Below are positions 45,141 through 56,079 of a stretch of DNA of 64,000 nucleotides, in pieces; position 1 is the stretch's first letter; each line of letters begins with the position of its first letter. The notes under the pieces were generated by a model that was not told where the DNA came from, did no database searches, and saw nothing but the letters and a program-made list of their open reading frames with translations. The translations under genes and the position numbers were made by a program. The DNA comes from Diplolepis rosae (taxonomy: Eukaryota; Arthropoda; Insecta; Hymenoptera; Diplolepididae): NCBI GenBank assembly GCA_030998225.1, contig JAPYXD010000608.1, positions 92,501 through 156,500 on the forward strand, written 5' to 3'.

Positions 45141-46071
45141 ACGAGATAGCGTAATTTTGAGGTCATATGTAATTGCGTTTAGCGCACAAAATTACGTTGG
45201 AAACAGACTATAAATCTGAGTTTTTTAAACAAGAGATGGTAAATCGAAAAAATTATGATTGTTTCTAAACAAAAACTCGATTCTATGATAATATTATAGA
45301 TTTGATTCAAGTGGAACTGGAATTTAAAAAAATTGTTGTTTTGTAGAGATTATAATGCCTCAAACAATAATATAGTAGAAAATACGTTTTTACTTTTAAA
45401 AATAAAACCACACTAAATTTTCCAGCAAAATGATTCAATGGCACAAAATAAGTTCGAAATTATAACATTAAAAAATTAATTTAAACGTTATACCAGCAGT
45501 ACCTTAATTAGCACTTGATTCCTGTGAAAGTAGAAATTGATCTGGTTAATAGTTCCCGAGATTTGTATGTAGTAGTGCTAGCTTCATGCACATCTGGCAT
45601 TACTACATGTTTTTGCAATATCAATTGGCACAAAATAAGCACTTAATTATGACATAGTGTTTATTGTTGTAGGACAATGTTGTAGTAACACCTACAAAGA
45701 CCTTATGCTACCTTGTGCTTTCATTGTAAGATTCCATGCTCTATCGATTTCTGGTATCTAAAGTGGGTCATTCTATTCGAAAAAATATAGTTGACCTTCA
45801 GGTGACAAGTTTTGTTCTGGGCACATTTTTCATAAAATACATAATCGAGTTATCTAGGGGGCTTAATACTTATTATGCACACTGTATATTGGCATTCGTG
45901 ATTGAAAGCGAGTGCCGCATGTACTACGAGGTGAAGGCGAGTGCTATCAACTTCACACTCTTCGTGAAGTTTCCGTTTGTTTGCACCACTATCACATATT
46001 AACACGAAAATAGTATCTTGTGTATCTAGGAGGTAAAGTAGGTCTTTTGGGGCGAGGACCAACTTCCGTGG
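45141..46071. other. Region without a supported gene
   Basis: Nothing recognised. Confidence 0.4.
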
Positions 46072-46710
46072 TACACACGATATTTTTTGCAAAATACGTC
46101 CTAAAGTATTTCGAGTGTCTGTAGAATGGTATTGAGAGTGTCCAATTACGACTCGGTGGAATAGTAACATGTTATAACAATAATATTGATAAATATGGCA
46201 CAAAAGGTGGTGGAAAGGGCTGTAGGGGGGAGGGGCCCAGGGGCGGAGCCCCTGCCGGGGGGTTCGAGGGGCCGTGCCCCCCTAATTGTATGAAACGAAT
46301 TTGATTGAATTTAATAATGTATGGAAAAGTATAAACTTTGGTTAGATTAATTAAATATTTTTCTCGAACGTAAAATGTTTTTTCTTCAAGTTTAAAAAAT
46401 TTTAGGTACAATTTTTGGGGTATTCAGTATTTCAAGAAACAAATTTGATTGAATTTAATAACGTATGGAAAAGTATAAACTTTGGTTAGATTAATTGAGT
46501 AATAGCACTGAGCCCAGAACGTGCGAGATGGCTCCCTGGTGAGCAATGAAGGAATTAGCTTAATCCCTGCTGTCGCCATCTTGCGGTCCCATCAAGTATT
46601 TGCGTGGGGGGAAATATAATCCATTTTGCGCAACTGTGCAGAGGGCGTAAGGAACAAAAGTAGGACATAAGGAACGAAAGTAGGACTTAAGGAAGAAAAC
46701 AGATATAATA
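46072..46710. repeat. Duplicated segment, copy 2, with insertion
   Basis: Blocks homologous to 44884-45140 are at 46072-46156 and 46600-46710. Between them lie a GC-rich hairpin-forming stretch (46225-46284) and two tandem copies of an about 150-bp unit (TTTGATTGAATTTAATAA at 46299 and 46447). Confidence 0.7.
46225..46284. repeat. GC-rich stem-loop sequence
   Basis: AGGGGCGGAGCCCCT and GGGGG...CCCCCC words form strong overlapping hairpins in otherwise AT-rich DNA. Confidence 0.7.
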
Positions 46711-48014
46711 TGAACATGCTGGTCGTAAATGGACAACTTTATAGCCGCTCTACAGGGGCTCGAAGTACTACTTTAGTGCCTGTTTTGCAAAAAATATTTT
46801 TCTTAAACTGCCTCGAATGTTTTGACTGATTTTTACGTTTTTTGTTGCGCTGAATCCAAATCTAGTAACCAATTTGCTCCATCACGTACAGATTTTTAGC
46901 TACATTGGGTCATCCTTAGCCACCGGGTTAAAAATAAGGTTCATTTCACTGTGGTAATAACCAGCAAATTTTTATTTCAAAATTTTGTAAATGAAAAAAA
47001 AAATGAAATTGGCCAACACAGTTTACATGTAAAGTCACTCTTGGGTCAATGAATCTCCTGGTCGGCCAGTTTCTTCTTCCCCTGAATGCTTCTTTTGGTG
47101 CGTTGCTTGGCGTATTTTTCATCAGTGGTTTCCCGCAGCAGCAACCAGCAGAAATCGTCCTGTTATATGTATAAAATGAATACAAAACCTCATAAAATAC
47201 CATGAGAGAGTATTTCTAGTTAGTTAACCATTACAACCTCTATTTTGGGCCAAGAAAATGAACTGCAGTCGGCTAAAAAGAAATCATCTGAAAATTCCTT
47301 ATATGGGTATGAAATCAAATTTTGTAAGAAAACGTGACGTGATGGAACATTTTGGCATTCGCGAATAAATTTTTCCGATACGTGGAAGAAAATTTAACTG
47401 CAGTGTTAAAAACTGTGCGCAAAAACCGTTTCAAAAGAAAGTATTATTCATATAAGTTTGAGAGAATTCTTAAGCATGTTTTTTGTTGTTGTTAAATCGT
47501 ATATAAATTTCAAAATTCACATCAAATTGATCTAAAACTTTCAAATCTTATCAAATAAGAGGTATGAAATTAGACTAACCTTTTGCAAATTATTCTGTAT
47601 GTATGTAAAAAGATTTGGTTGTGATTTTGGATGCTCTTGCTTTCTTCTTTTTCTATTTTCCAGAAAACCATATAATATAAAATTTATTTTCATTCATTTG
47701 CAGGGTTTTTAAATCAATTTTGAATAAGATTAAACTTGGTTATTGAAAAAATATATTATATTTGCAACTCTCTGAAAAATAGACTGCCTTAACCAAACAC
47801 GGTTAACATCAAGATCACAGATTGAACTTCGATAATATTTAAATAATTGACATTCTTGATAACTACAGAAAATGGATGTTAATTGAAATGATCCTCATAC
47901 CCATTGACCTTTTATTCGTAATCTGGTAAACCAGTTTTGAAGTTTTGATAGAGAGGTTATCTAAGTAACTATGAAACAGCTACTTGTCCTTTTTTAATTT
48001 AAGCCTTTTTATAT
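46711..48014. other. Region without a supported gene
   Basis: Nothing recognised. If the Tc3-like gene once extended further, its catalytic part should be here, but I cannot see it. Confidence 0.4.
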
Positions 48015-48241
48015 GCTAAGCTCTTTGTAAAATGCGTTGTACATTATTTACACCAGCTTTTTTAGCAATTTCTCCTACAGTTAACATTAAATTTGATACT
48101 TTTTGTAGTATTGCACGTCTCTCACATTCTGTTGCTACAATTGGTCGTCCTAATCGCTTCTTCTTTCCGCAATATTCAGGGTCTTTTAATAAATTATATA
48201 CTACTACTTTTCGACTTCTTGAAAATAACTTAGCTATTTCC
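48015..48241 (-). pseudogene. Tc3-like transposase, downstream part of DNA-binding domain
   Basis: On the minus strand, starting directly beside the copia element: EIAKLFSRSRKVVVYNLLKD, then GKKKRLGRP (the GRPR-like hook between the two helix-turn-helix motifs), RRAILQKVSN and VGEIAKKAGVNNVQRILQ. This is the bipartite DNA-binding region of Tc1/Tc3 transposases. The N-terminal 27 codons are on the other side of the copia element at 55637-55720. The catalytic domain is missing. Confidence 0.82.
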
Positions 48242-48302
48242 TATAGGAGATAAGCAGTATTGGAAGATATAATGAAGTAGAATTATATAATATAAAGTAT
48301 TA
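48242..48302 (-). repeat. 3' LTR remnant of the copia element
   Basis: About 60 bp match the 3' end of the 5' LTR (55407-55467: the TATAGGAG start, CAGTATTGG and GAATTATATAATATAAAGT). Beyond 48302 the sequence up to the end of pol (48868) does not resemble the rest of the 5' LTR. A deletion plus replacement, or an insertion with one worn end, must be assumed. Confidence 0.75.
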
Positions 48303-48867
48303 ATGATTAATGATGAACTATGCCAAGACTAGGTTGCCTTGTCTCTAGATTTTCTTGGTTATCTGATGCTCAGGGTTTTTAACACGTAATAAATATTTCA
48401 AGTTTGTATGATAACGAAGAGACAGGTAATATGGATAAATAAAATGATATCGCTTAGGCGAAACCTGAAACCTCTTGATCAACAAATGTTTATTTTCAGA
48501 AGTAGGGAATGACCCCCAAATTAAAACGTGATTTTCTTTTTTTTTTTTCTGGGCGCAACAGCACGAAGTTATAACGAAAAAATAATCGAAGTTTTCTTTT
48601 ACGAATTTTAGATATTAGATCTCAGAATAACGGACAAAAATTAAGAGGGTTCTTCAGTTTCGCATTCGTTCACTCGAAAAATTAAAAATCGTGAGTTTCT
48701 TCGGTTTTGTTGCTCATTAAATAAAGAATAAAATCTCGCTAAATTTTCACCCTTCGTGCCAACCCCCACATAAATTCTAAAAGACAATTTTGAGCCAAAT
48801 TAGGCGAAAATTCGGTATTAAAATGTTTAATTATTAATAATTTTAGAATCAAAAGAGTCGAAATGTT

Positions 48868-50303
48868 TCACTCCCTTAATACGAACACGGCTTCCCGTAC
48901 GAAATTAAATTGGATCCTGACGTGTTTCGTACGGTCATGGAATTTCGTAGCCTTTGTCGATTGTATTGCGCCCTGATTATCGCAATACAGCAGTCCTTCC
49001 GATAATTGAGGAATACCCAACTCGTTGATCAGTTCACGCAGGTACATGGACTCCTTTGTAGCCTCAGTGAGCGCCTTATACTCGGCCTCCGTTGATGATA
49101 ATGCAACAGACCTTTGTTTCCTGGACTTCCAGCTGATCCCAGCTCCTCCCAAGGCGAATGCGTACCCAGTGTACGATTTCGAATCTATTGGGTCGTTTCC
49201 CCAATCGGCATCGGCATATCCGATGATTTTTTTTACTGGTCCACGGTAAATTAGCCCCAGTCTCGATGTCCCCTTCAGATACCTCAATACCCGCTTCGCA
49301 GCACCCCAATGCTCCTCATTTGGATTTTCATTGAACTGACTCAGCATGCTTACACTGTGCGTAATATCTGGTCTGGTCGCTACCGACAGATACATCAAAG
49401 ATCCAACAAGCTCTCGGTACTGCGGATTTTTTGTAGGTTTCCTCGGATCTATTCCCGCTTTCAACCTCGACGTCGGACTCGCTGGCGTCCCTTGTGGATT
49501 GCAGTCGCTCATGTTGAACTTTTTCAACAATTCGATCACGTATTTCTCCTGGCTTAAGCTCACCCTGCCGCCTTCCTGTTTGAACTCGATTCCTAGGCAG
49601 TATTTGGCTTTCCCCAGGTCCTTTATTTGAAATTCCTTTTTAATTCCCCTTTTCAAGTTAACGACGATCTCTTCGTCGTTTGAAGCTATCAGCAAGTCAT
49701 CAACGTATACTGCAACCATGATGGTTTTCCCGTTCGACTTGCGTTGGAATAGGCACGAATCCGACTCCGTGGGTTCCAATCCCAGCTTCATCAGTACGAC
49801 GTTCAATCGCTCATACCATTTCTTCCCGGATTGCTTCAGTCCGTATATGGCTTTGTTCAACTTGCAAACTTGATTCACTCACGTATCGATACATTTTTGC
49901 AAGTCTTCAACGGTTCCCAGACTTATCTTTTCTAGGTCTGCCTCGTGCGCGTCTCAATGGCGGTCCCATCTCGCGTTCCTCGCGGATACTCTCGTCCTTG
50001 ATGGCTGACTCTGTTTCCAGATCATTTCCGTAAGGGGGCATGTAGTCGATATCGATTTGCACGGCGCTACGTGTCCTCATCGTGGGCTCTTCCACGATCG
50101 CCACGTTTCTCGTTTCGACGACTTTTCCCGTATCGTTCCGTCGAATTCGATAAGCCTTCCCCGTCTCTGAATATCGGACTAATCTTCCCTCAATCGACTT
50201 TTCATCGAGTTTGCGACGACCTGGTCCTTTCTTCAGCACGAATGCTTTCGCGCCAAACACTCTTAAGTGTTTTAAATTCGGTATCGTTCCATTCCATAAC
50301 TCG
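48868..50303 (-). pseudogene. pol: copia Pol: end of integrase, reverse transcriptase, RNase H
   Basis: 50303-49907: C-terminal integrase region (NLKHLRVFGAKAFVLKKG) and a basic linker. 49878-48868: reverse transcriptase from the block VCKLNKAIYGLKQSGKKWYE onward, with catalytic YVDDLL (about 49690-49710), then RNase H with ISWKSRKQRSVALSSTEAEY and a late Asp in YCDNQGA. The N-terminal half of the reverse transcriptase (the usual WVFKTK...KARLVAKG region, about 150 residues) is missing between 49907 and 49878. The two parts therefore meet at a deletion. Such an enzyme could not be active. Confidence 0.9.
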
Positions 50304-51535
50304 TTTCCGGGGCAATTTTTGACGTAGAATCCGAATCCGAAATCAGAATCAGCCTATTACGTCAGTATTTTGAGATATTTGAGGTTATGTGCTTGAAAAA
50401 CGGGGTTTTTCGCTACTTTTGATGTTATGTACAGGGCGCAAGAAATTTTTTCTGTTTTTTTCTCAAGTATCATCATTTAGCACTACTATTTCCCTTCAAA
50501 ATGAGCTATTGAACAGTCACAAGCAATTTTTGTCACAAAGATACGGCCATATCAAGTTTTGACATTTATCCGAACAACCTTTTGAGCATTCACATTGACT
50601 CTTTGGTGCATACCATTCTGCATTAAATATTATTTTATTTCTAAAAATTGCAAGTAGATGATCTGATATAGCTGATGAAAAATCTCACATTACTTCTTTT
50701 CTCTGAGAATGTGTACTCGAAGCTATTCTTAGATCGTTTATTACAAAATCGGAATCGACCACTACAGATTTTAACAGAAAAATCAAAATGGTAGACCGGA
50801 ATCGAAAAATTTATACTATTTACTACTATTTAGCTAATTTTTATTCTTTATTTTAAATTCATCACTTTGAGCAAAAAATTCTTTTTTTTTTACATGAAAT
50901 ACTTGACGACCGTAAAACCACCGAATGCAGGGTTTCAGATACCAATACTGTGTTCTCTGTCAATTTCGATCCTCGACATTGAATCTACCATCTTGGAAAT
51001 GAAAATGTCAATCTCGCGACCCCATTTTCGTAATCAGCAATTCCGAAACCCCCTAGTAAGAGTTTTTAGAGAGCGAAATCGTTCAATTTTGTAAATTTCG
51101 ATCCACCATTTTGAATCCGCCATCTTAGAAATGAAAATGTCAATTTTCTGACTGTAAATTCTTGTTCATAGACCATAAAAACCCGCAAGCACAAATTTTC
51201 AAGATAAATTTTCGAATGCAAAATAGTATGCACCAAAGAGTCAATGTGAATGCTCATAAGGTTGTTCGGATAAATGTCAAAACTTGATATGGCCGTATCT
51301 TTGTGACAAAAATTGCTTGTGACTGTTCAATAGCTCATTTTGAAGGGAAATAGTAGTGCTAAATGATGATACTTGAGAAAAAAACAGAAAAAATTTCTTG
51401 CGCCCTGTACATAACGTCAAAAGTAGCGAAAAACCCCATTTTTCGAGCACATAACCTCAAATATCTCAAAATATTGACGTAATAGGCTGATTCTGATTTC
51501 GGATTCGGATTCTACGTCAAAAATTGCCCCGGAAA
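50304..51535. mobile_element. Element with ~325-bp near-identical terminal inverted repeats
   Basis: Ends TTTCCGGGGCAATTTTTGAC and the reverse complement. Arms run about 50304-50630 and 51215-51535 with only a handful of differences, so the insertion is young. It splits copia integrase between the core and the C-terminal block. The interior contains an imperfect tandem repeat (AAATGAAAATGTCAAT at about 50998 and 51130). No transposase is visible, so it is non-autonomous. Confidence 0.88.
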
Positions 51536-52265
51536 TGATCTTTCGTTTTCCAACAACAAATAGAAACCCATTATTTGCAGACCTGTGTAATTTGCAGTGT
51601 GGATTGCCGCTCCCCAATACATCGTTGGTAATCCCGACTGTATCTGTAGGCACCGGACCATGTCTATGATCGTCCTATTCAAACGTTCAGCAACTCCGTT
51701 TAGCTGCGGGGTGTACGGCACCGTCGGCCGCCTCGTGATGCCCTCACGTCTAAAATAGTCATCGAATTGTCCATTACAATATTCATGGTCATTATCCGAC
51801 TGCAACGCTTTTATTTTTGCTCCCGTTTGCTTTTCTGCGTAGCTTTTATACTTTTTAAAAGTCTCGAACACCTGATCTTTGCTTTTCAATAGATACAGCT
51901 CGCACCAGCCACTGAAGTCATCCTTAAAGGTCACGAAATACTGATTTCCACCTTCAGATCTCATTTTCGATGGCTCGCATAAGTCTGAGTGTACTATCTC
52001 CAATAATTTTGTGCATTTTTCCGTACGTCTCACGAACGGTTTCGCCGTCAATTTTCCATGATGACATGCGTCACACGCTGACATATTTCCCGATTACGAT
52101 TTCATTTCCGACGCGCGGCCTCTCGACAAATTCACTATGGCGTCCATGTGCAAGTGCCCAAGCCTTGCATGCCATAAATTTGCATCCGAAATTCGTGAAT
52201 CTTCCATGGTTGCTGCTTTTACTTGTCCTTATGCCTCTCTGACATAATACAAAGCTCCTACGCAA
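51536..52265 (-). pseudogene. pol: copia Pol: GAG-pre-integrase and integrase core
   Basis: 52265-52070: GAG-pre-integrase zinc region with LWHARLGHLHMD, in a different frame from the rest. 52084-51545: Cys-Cys part (CDACHHGK), then the core with Asp in VHSDLCEPS, Asp in LQSDND and Glu in NGVAERLNRT, the D,D,E triad. The frame is lost near 52080 and near 51600, and the reading is interrupted by the inverted-repeat element beginning at 51535. Confidence 0.88.
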
Positions 52266-52432
52266 TCTGCCATGAACTTGATTTCACCATCCAGCATCCT
52301 GACAATCGCTTCGTTCTTCCTAAATAAAACCTCTCGGTCGTTATTCCGAGTGATTTTAGATACAGACATGAGATTAGTCCTGAGGTTCATAACGAGTAGT
52401 GTGTTATGTAAATTTAAGGGAATATTACCTGT
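52266..52432 (-). pseudogene. pol: copia Pol segment between protease and integrase
   Basis: The minus strand encodes LVMNLRTNLMSVSKITRNND and nearby residues, the linker after the protease in copia-type Pol. It continues the coding sequence interrupted at 54331 by the 52433-54342 insertion. Confidence 0.75.
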
Positions 52433-54342
52433 TTTAAAGTGACATGCTTGATAACATGTCTAGTATTATATTGACCCAAATTCAGAGAATTTTTGTTAAT
52501 TTCTTGTTATTTTGGCATAGGGTCAGTTTCATCTTTTTTTATTTGATTAAAAATATCACTATTAGATGTCAAAATGCGCAAAAAGAAAGAAAGGCAAATT
52601 CAAAGATTAATTTAAAATTTCTTTAGAACATTAGAATATAGGAAATAATTAAATTAGGAATTATCACGAAATTCAAAGACTTATCTTATAGCTTGAAATT
52701 CAAAATGGAGTAGTCCAGTATGCAGCATCATGAATTGAAAAAATATCTAGAGTTCACTGTGAATAAAAAACCGGATAAATGAAAAAAACATAACAAATTT
52801 TGCACACGAACCTACCGGAATTTTTTAGAAAATTTTATTATTAAGCCAAATTGGTTATCAATGGCAAAACGCGAACATATTTTACATTTTTGAAAACTTT
52901 GCGGTGAAGACTTTGTTACCGGAGTCTCTCACAGATTGATCTGAACTGTTTTAAAAACCGTCTCGAGATATGTGGCTTTGCTGACCGAAAATTTTTTTAT
53001 ATAAGCAATCTTGAGAGGTTCTTTTCCTCCTTGAAGAAGACTATTGTCCTATACCTAGTAAAGAATTTCGAGACGTTTATGTTCATTTTCACGAGTGGAC
53101 GCAGGCGTGTATTTTTCAAGAAAATGATTTTATATATCAGTCTCACGGACAATCCATTTAACACTGAATATGCAAGCTTATTATTATATCCATATTATTT
53201 AAAATTTTACTCAATATTATTTGAGTATGCACCGAATAAAAAAATTGAACGTTGTTTATTTCGCATTTAGATTTATTCTGATGTTTTAAAAAATTGTAAT
53301 AAATTTATCTTTAAAAATTAATAAAAAAAAAAAAAATGCAATTTACATATTCGTGATATTATGTATCACATCTTAAAGTATTATTAAATTTAACTAGTTC
53401 TGAAAATGGTCAGAACTGTGATATATTCTAGCTTTATAGTTAATTTGCCATTTTTAAATTTTAAAGTGACATGCTTGATAACATTTTAGGACAACATTCA
53501 ATTTTTTTTATTTATTGCTTAACATACTCAAATAATATTGAGTAAAAGTACATGTCTAGATATTATAATAATTTATGTTTCTGTAATGCCTTGCTTGCCA
53601 ATTCAATATTAAATGGATTGTCCGTGAAGCTGATATAAAAAAATCGTTTCTTGAAAAATACACGCCTTCCTCCACTCGTGAAAATCATCATAAACGTCTC
53701 GAATTTCTTAACTAAGTACAAGACAATAGTCTTCTTCAAGGAGGAAAAGAACCTCTCAGGATTGCTTATAGGAGAAAAATTTTCGGTCAGCAAAGCCACA
53801 TGTCCCGAGTCGGTTTTTAAAACAGTTCAGATCATTCTGTGAGAGCCGCCGGTATTAAAGTCTTCACGAGAAGTTTTCATTAATGTAAAACTTGTTCGCG
53901 TTTTGCCATTGTGAACCAATTTGGCATCATTCATTAATAATAAACATTTTTTGAAAAAAATTCCGGTCGGTTCGTGTGCAAAATTTGTTATGTTTTTTTC
54001 ATTTATCCGGTTTTTTATTCACAATGAACTCTAGATATTTTTTTCTATTCATGATGCTGCATACTGGACTACTCCATTTTAAATTTCAAGCTATAAGATA
54101 AGTCTTTGAATTCCGTGATAATTCCTGATTTAATTATTTCCTATATTCTAATGTTCTACAGAAATTTTAAATTAATCTTTGAATTTATGGCACTGAAGAG
54201 GGCCCCCATATGTGGCCGAAACGTTTGCCTTTCTTTCTTTTTGCGCATTTTGACATCTAATAGTGATATTTTTTATCAAATAAAAAAAGATGAAACTGAC
54301 CCTATGCCAAAATAACAAGAAATTAACAAAAATATTACCTGT
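52433..54342. mobile_element. Foldback insertion with ~750-bp arms and 12-bp target duplication
   Basis: AATATTACCTGT occurs at 52421-52432 and 54331-54342, and removing one copy with the insert rejoins copia Pol. The left arm 52488-53230 is the reverse complement of 53526-54330. The left end has about 55 extra bases. A 26-bp sequence at 52432-52457 is repeated directly in the central loop at 53459-53484. The right arm has a hammerhead-ribozyme-like motif that is cleanly missing from the left arm. Penelope-like elements combine such ribozymes with inverted or tandem partial copies and variable target duplications, so this may be a Penelope-derived insertion; a Mutator-like foldback is the alternative. 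Confidence 0.8.
54193..54222 (+). ncRNA. Hammerhead-ribozyme-like core
   Basis: CTGAAGA, then GGGCCCCCATATGTGGCC (stem II GGCC/GGCC), then GAAAC: the two conserved hammerhead blocks at the right spacing. Penelope-like elements are known to carry minimal hammerheads. The cleavage-side stem I/III pairing is weak in the surrounding bases, so it may be a fossil. Confidence 0.5.
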
Positions 54343-54780
54343 GTTTGTCGATGCTGTCAAATGCGCGATGCCTTTCGCCTTCGAAATCGTTGACGTGGAA
54401 TTTGCCGTGTTCAGCGTCGCTGCACACTTTTGGATGTCCATTATTGCATCTTCGTTGGCACACATGTGCACGGTGCAACCGCTATCCAAACACCATCTCC
54501 TTGATGATGACACATGTTTGACTTCTTCCGATTGAGCGACTTCAATGTAAAAATTCTCTCCCTCTGGATTGACATTTTTCGCAGAATCAGTGCTGCGTTG
54601 TTTACATTTCGCCGCCAGGTGGTCTGTTTTACCACATATGAAACAAGCACGCTTACCCTTTGGTTTCTGTTTACCTCGGTTTCGATCTCAACCGTATCGA
54701 TTACCGACATAGAGCGCGTTGTTATCATCGCCTGGTTCGGCAGCTCACCTACTTCTAGGCTCATCCAAAATTTTACCAAT
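54343..54780 (-). pseudogene. copia Gag zinc knuckle and protease
   Basis: On the minus strand, a CCHC knuckle (CFICGKTDHLAAKC, about 54605-54650) is followed by the protease start with active-site LDSGCTVHMC (about 54460-54490). The domain ends at the foldback insertion. Parts are in different frames. The knuckle packages RNA and the protease cuts the polyprotein. Confidence 0.8.
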
Positions 54781-55150
54781 CAGCGCCTCTGTATTGGGTA
54801 GATCGTCCTTCGATCTGATGGCACGACCAGCATGTCGTTTAATATTTCAATTTTCATGCCTTCCAGCTGTTCCACAGCATTTGAAAATTTGTCCAGGCAT
54901 TCCCTGAAGTCAGCGTCTTCATCTATCTTAAATGACGTAAAATCCGTAAGTAACTCGATTTTACGTACGGGTCCCTTTGATGCATGGATTGACTGCGATT
55001 TTTCCCAGACTTCCCTCGATGTGGTGCACTTGGAAACAGTTTTCAACTCAGCGCTGCCCATCGACAGGAAAATTTCGGCTATTGCCTTCTCGTCATTCGC
55101 CTTCCATTTGCTCAAATTAATTGATGATGTCTCATCGCCGGCCACAACTG
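54780..55150 (-). pseudogene. gag: copia Gag N-terminal region
   Basis: The minus strand encodes a UBN2/retrotran_gag-type segment: LSKWKANDEKAIAEIFLSMG, then CTTSREVWEKSQSIHASKG and FSNAVEQLEGMKIE. This is the usual N-terminal Gag of Ty1/copia. It loses frame near 54800 before the zinc knuckle. Confidence 0.85.
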
Positions 55151-55392
55151 TTGGTGCAACAATTTCACCATTTACGTAACCTCATTTATCATGCTTCACT
55201 AGCACGGCTTTCATCCACACATGCCAAACATCATAATTATGCTTGTTCAGCACCTCTATACGTGATGATCCGTCTGAATACATGTTTGTTCATTATCGTA
55301 ATGCCACGCGGTCACGACTCAGCGTCACAGTTTTATTACGTCTTTTCACAATTCTTTCTTATTTCATATCACCACACTGGTTTTATTCACTA

Positions 55393-55406
55393 CTGGGCCC
55401 ATAACC
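55393..55406 (-). promoter_or_regulatory. Primer binding site of copia element
   Basis: On the minus strand, GGTTATGGGCCCAG follows the LTR directly. It matches the primer site of Drosophila copia, which pairs with an internal part of initiator tRNA-Met. Confidence 0.85.
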
Positions 55407-55636
55407 TATAGGAGTTAGGCAGTATTGGGAGATATAATTAAGTAGAATTATATAATATAAAGTGTTAACGTTATTTGCACAATAAAATAAGCGATAGATT
55501 TTACAATGATGTGTCTCTCTTTATGGTTTTACCACAAGTGTGTTTAATGCATGCGTATACGTGGTACGATATCGACATTGACGCATGCGCGGTAACAAAG
55601 CGCGTGTTAGTGCGAGAATTACCAATATCTCCAACA
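55407..55636 (-). repeat. 5' LTR of the copia element
   Basis: 230 bp. On the minus strand it starts TGTTGGAGATATTGG, as copia LTRs do, and ends CTCCTATA directly before the primer site. Its outer border is fixed by the 5-bp duplication. Confidence 0.88.
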
Positions 55637-55720
55637 TTTCCAAAACCGGTTTATTAATTCGCTCAAGCTTCATAATTGTTTGAATTTTATTGTCACTCAA
55701 TTGTTTCCCGAGAAGCATCT
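55637..55720 (-). pseudogene. Tc3-like transposase, N-terminal part
   Basis: The minus strand from an ATG near 55718 encodes MLLGKQLSDNKIQTIMKLER and a few more residues, ending at the copia target site. The K-LS---...I-L pattern starts Tc3-like DNA-binding domains. It continues in frame at 48241. Confidence 0.8.
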
Positions 55721-56079
55721 TATTTTAAGTTTAATAATTACAGCACTATCATAAAGTATCGCGTTTGACCGAATTGTAGGATCCATTTCACCAGTAGTAC
55801 GAGATTATCTGCAAAGCTCAGACAATACAAAATTGAAAAAAAATTGAACTGTACTGTACTTATGTCTTTTTATAGTTTATATACTCATATTACATCTCAA
55901 ATGATTTTATGTTTTCAAATATTGCACTTCGATTTCTATCCTTCCCAAATAAATCTCGATGGCTGGTGGTAGATATACAGGGGAAGGTTTGTCCATAGAT
56001 TCCTGTTGCCGACACTCGAGAGCTTTCGATCGAAGTCAGGTAGTAGCCTTATAGTTGAAGGCTAGGAATTTTCTCGGAG
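55721..56079. other. Region without a supported gene
   Basis: Should contain the 5' untranslated part and end of the Tc3-like element. No terminal repeat was identified with confidence. Confidence 0.35.

Larger units (their letters stand above)
48242..55636 (-). mobile_element. Ty1/copia retrotransposon inserted in a Tc3-like gene
   Basis: On the minus strand the order is 5' LTR (55407-55636), copia-type primer site (55393-55406), gag, protease, integrase, reverse transcriptase, RNase H and an LTR end at 48242. Integrase before reverse transcriptase defines Ty1/copia. A perfect 5-bp target duplication (TTTCC on plus) lies at 48237-48241 and 55637-55641, and the Tc3-like reading frame is restored when one copy and the element are removed. 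Two later elements are inserted (50304-51535 and 52433-54342). Frameshifts and an internal reverse-transcriptase deletion make it inactive. Confidence 0.93.
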
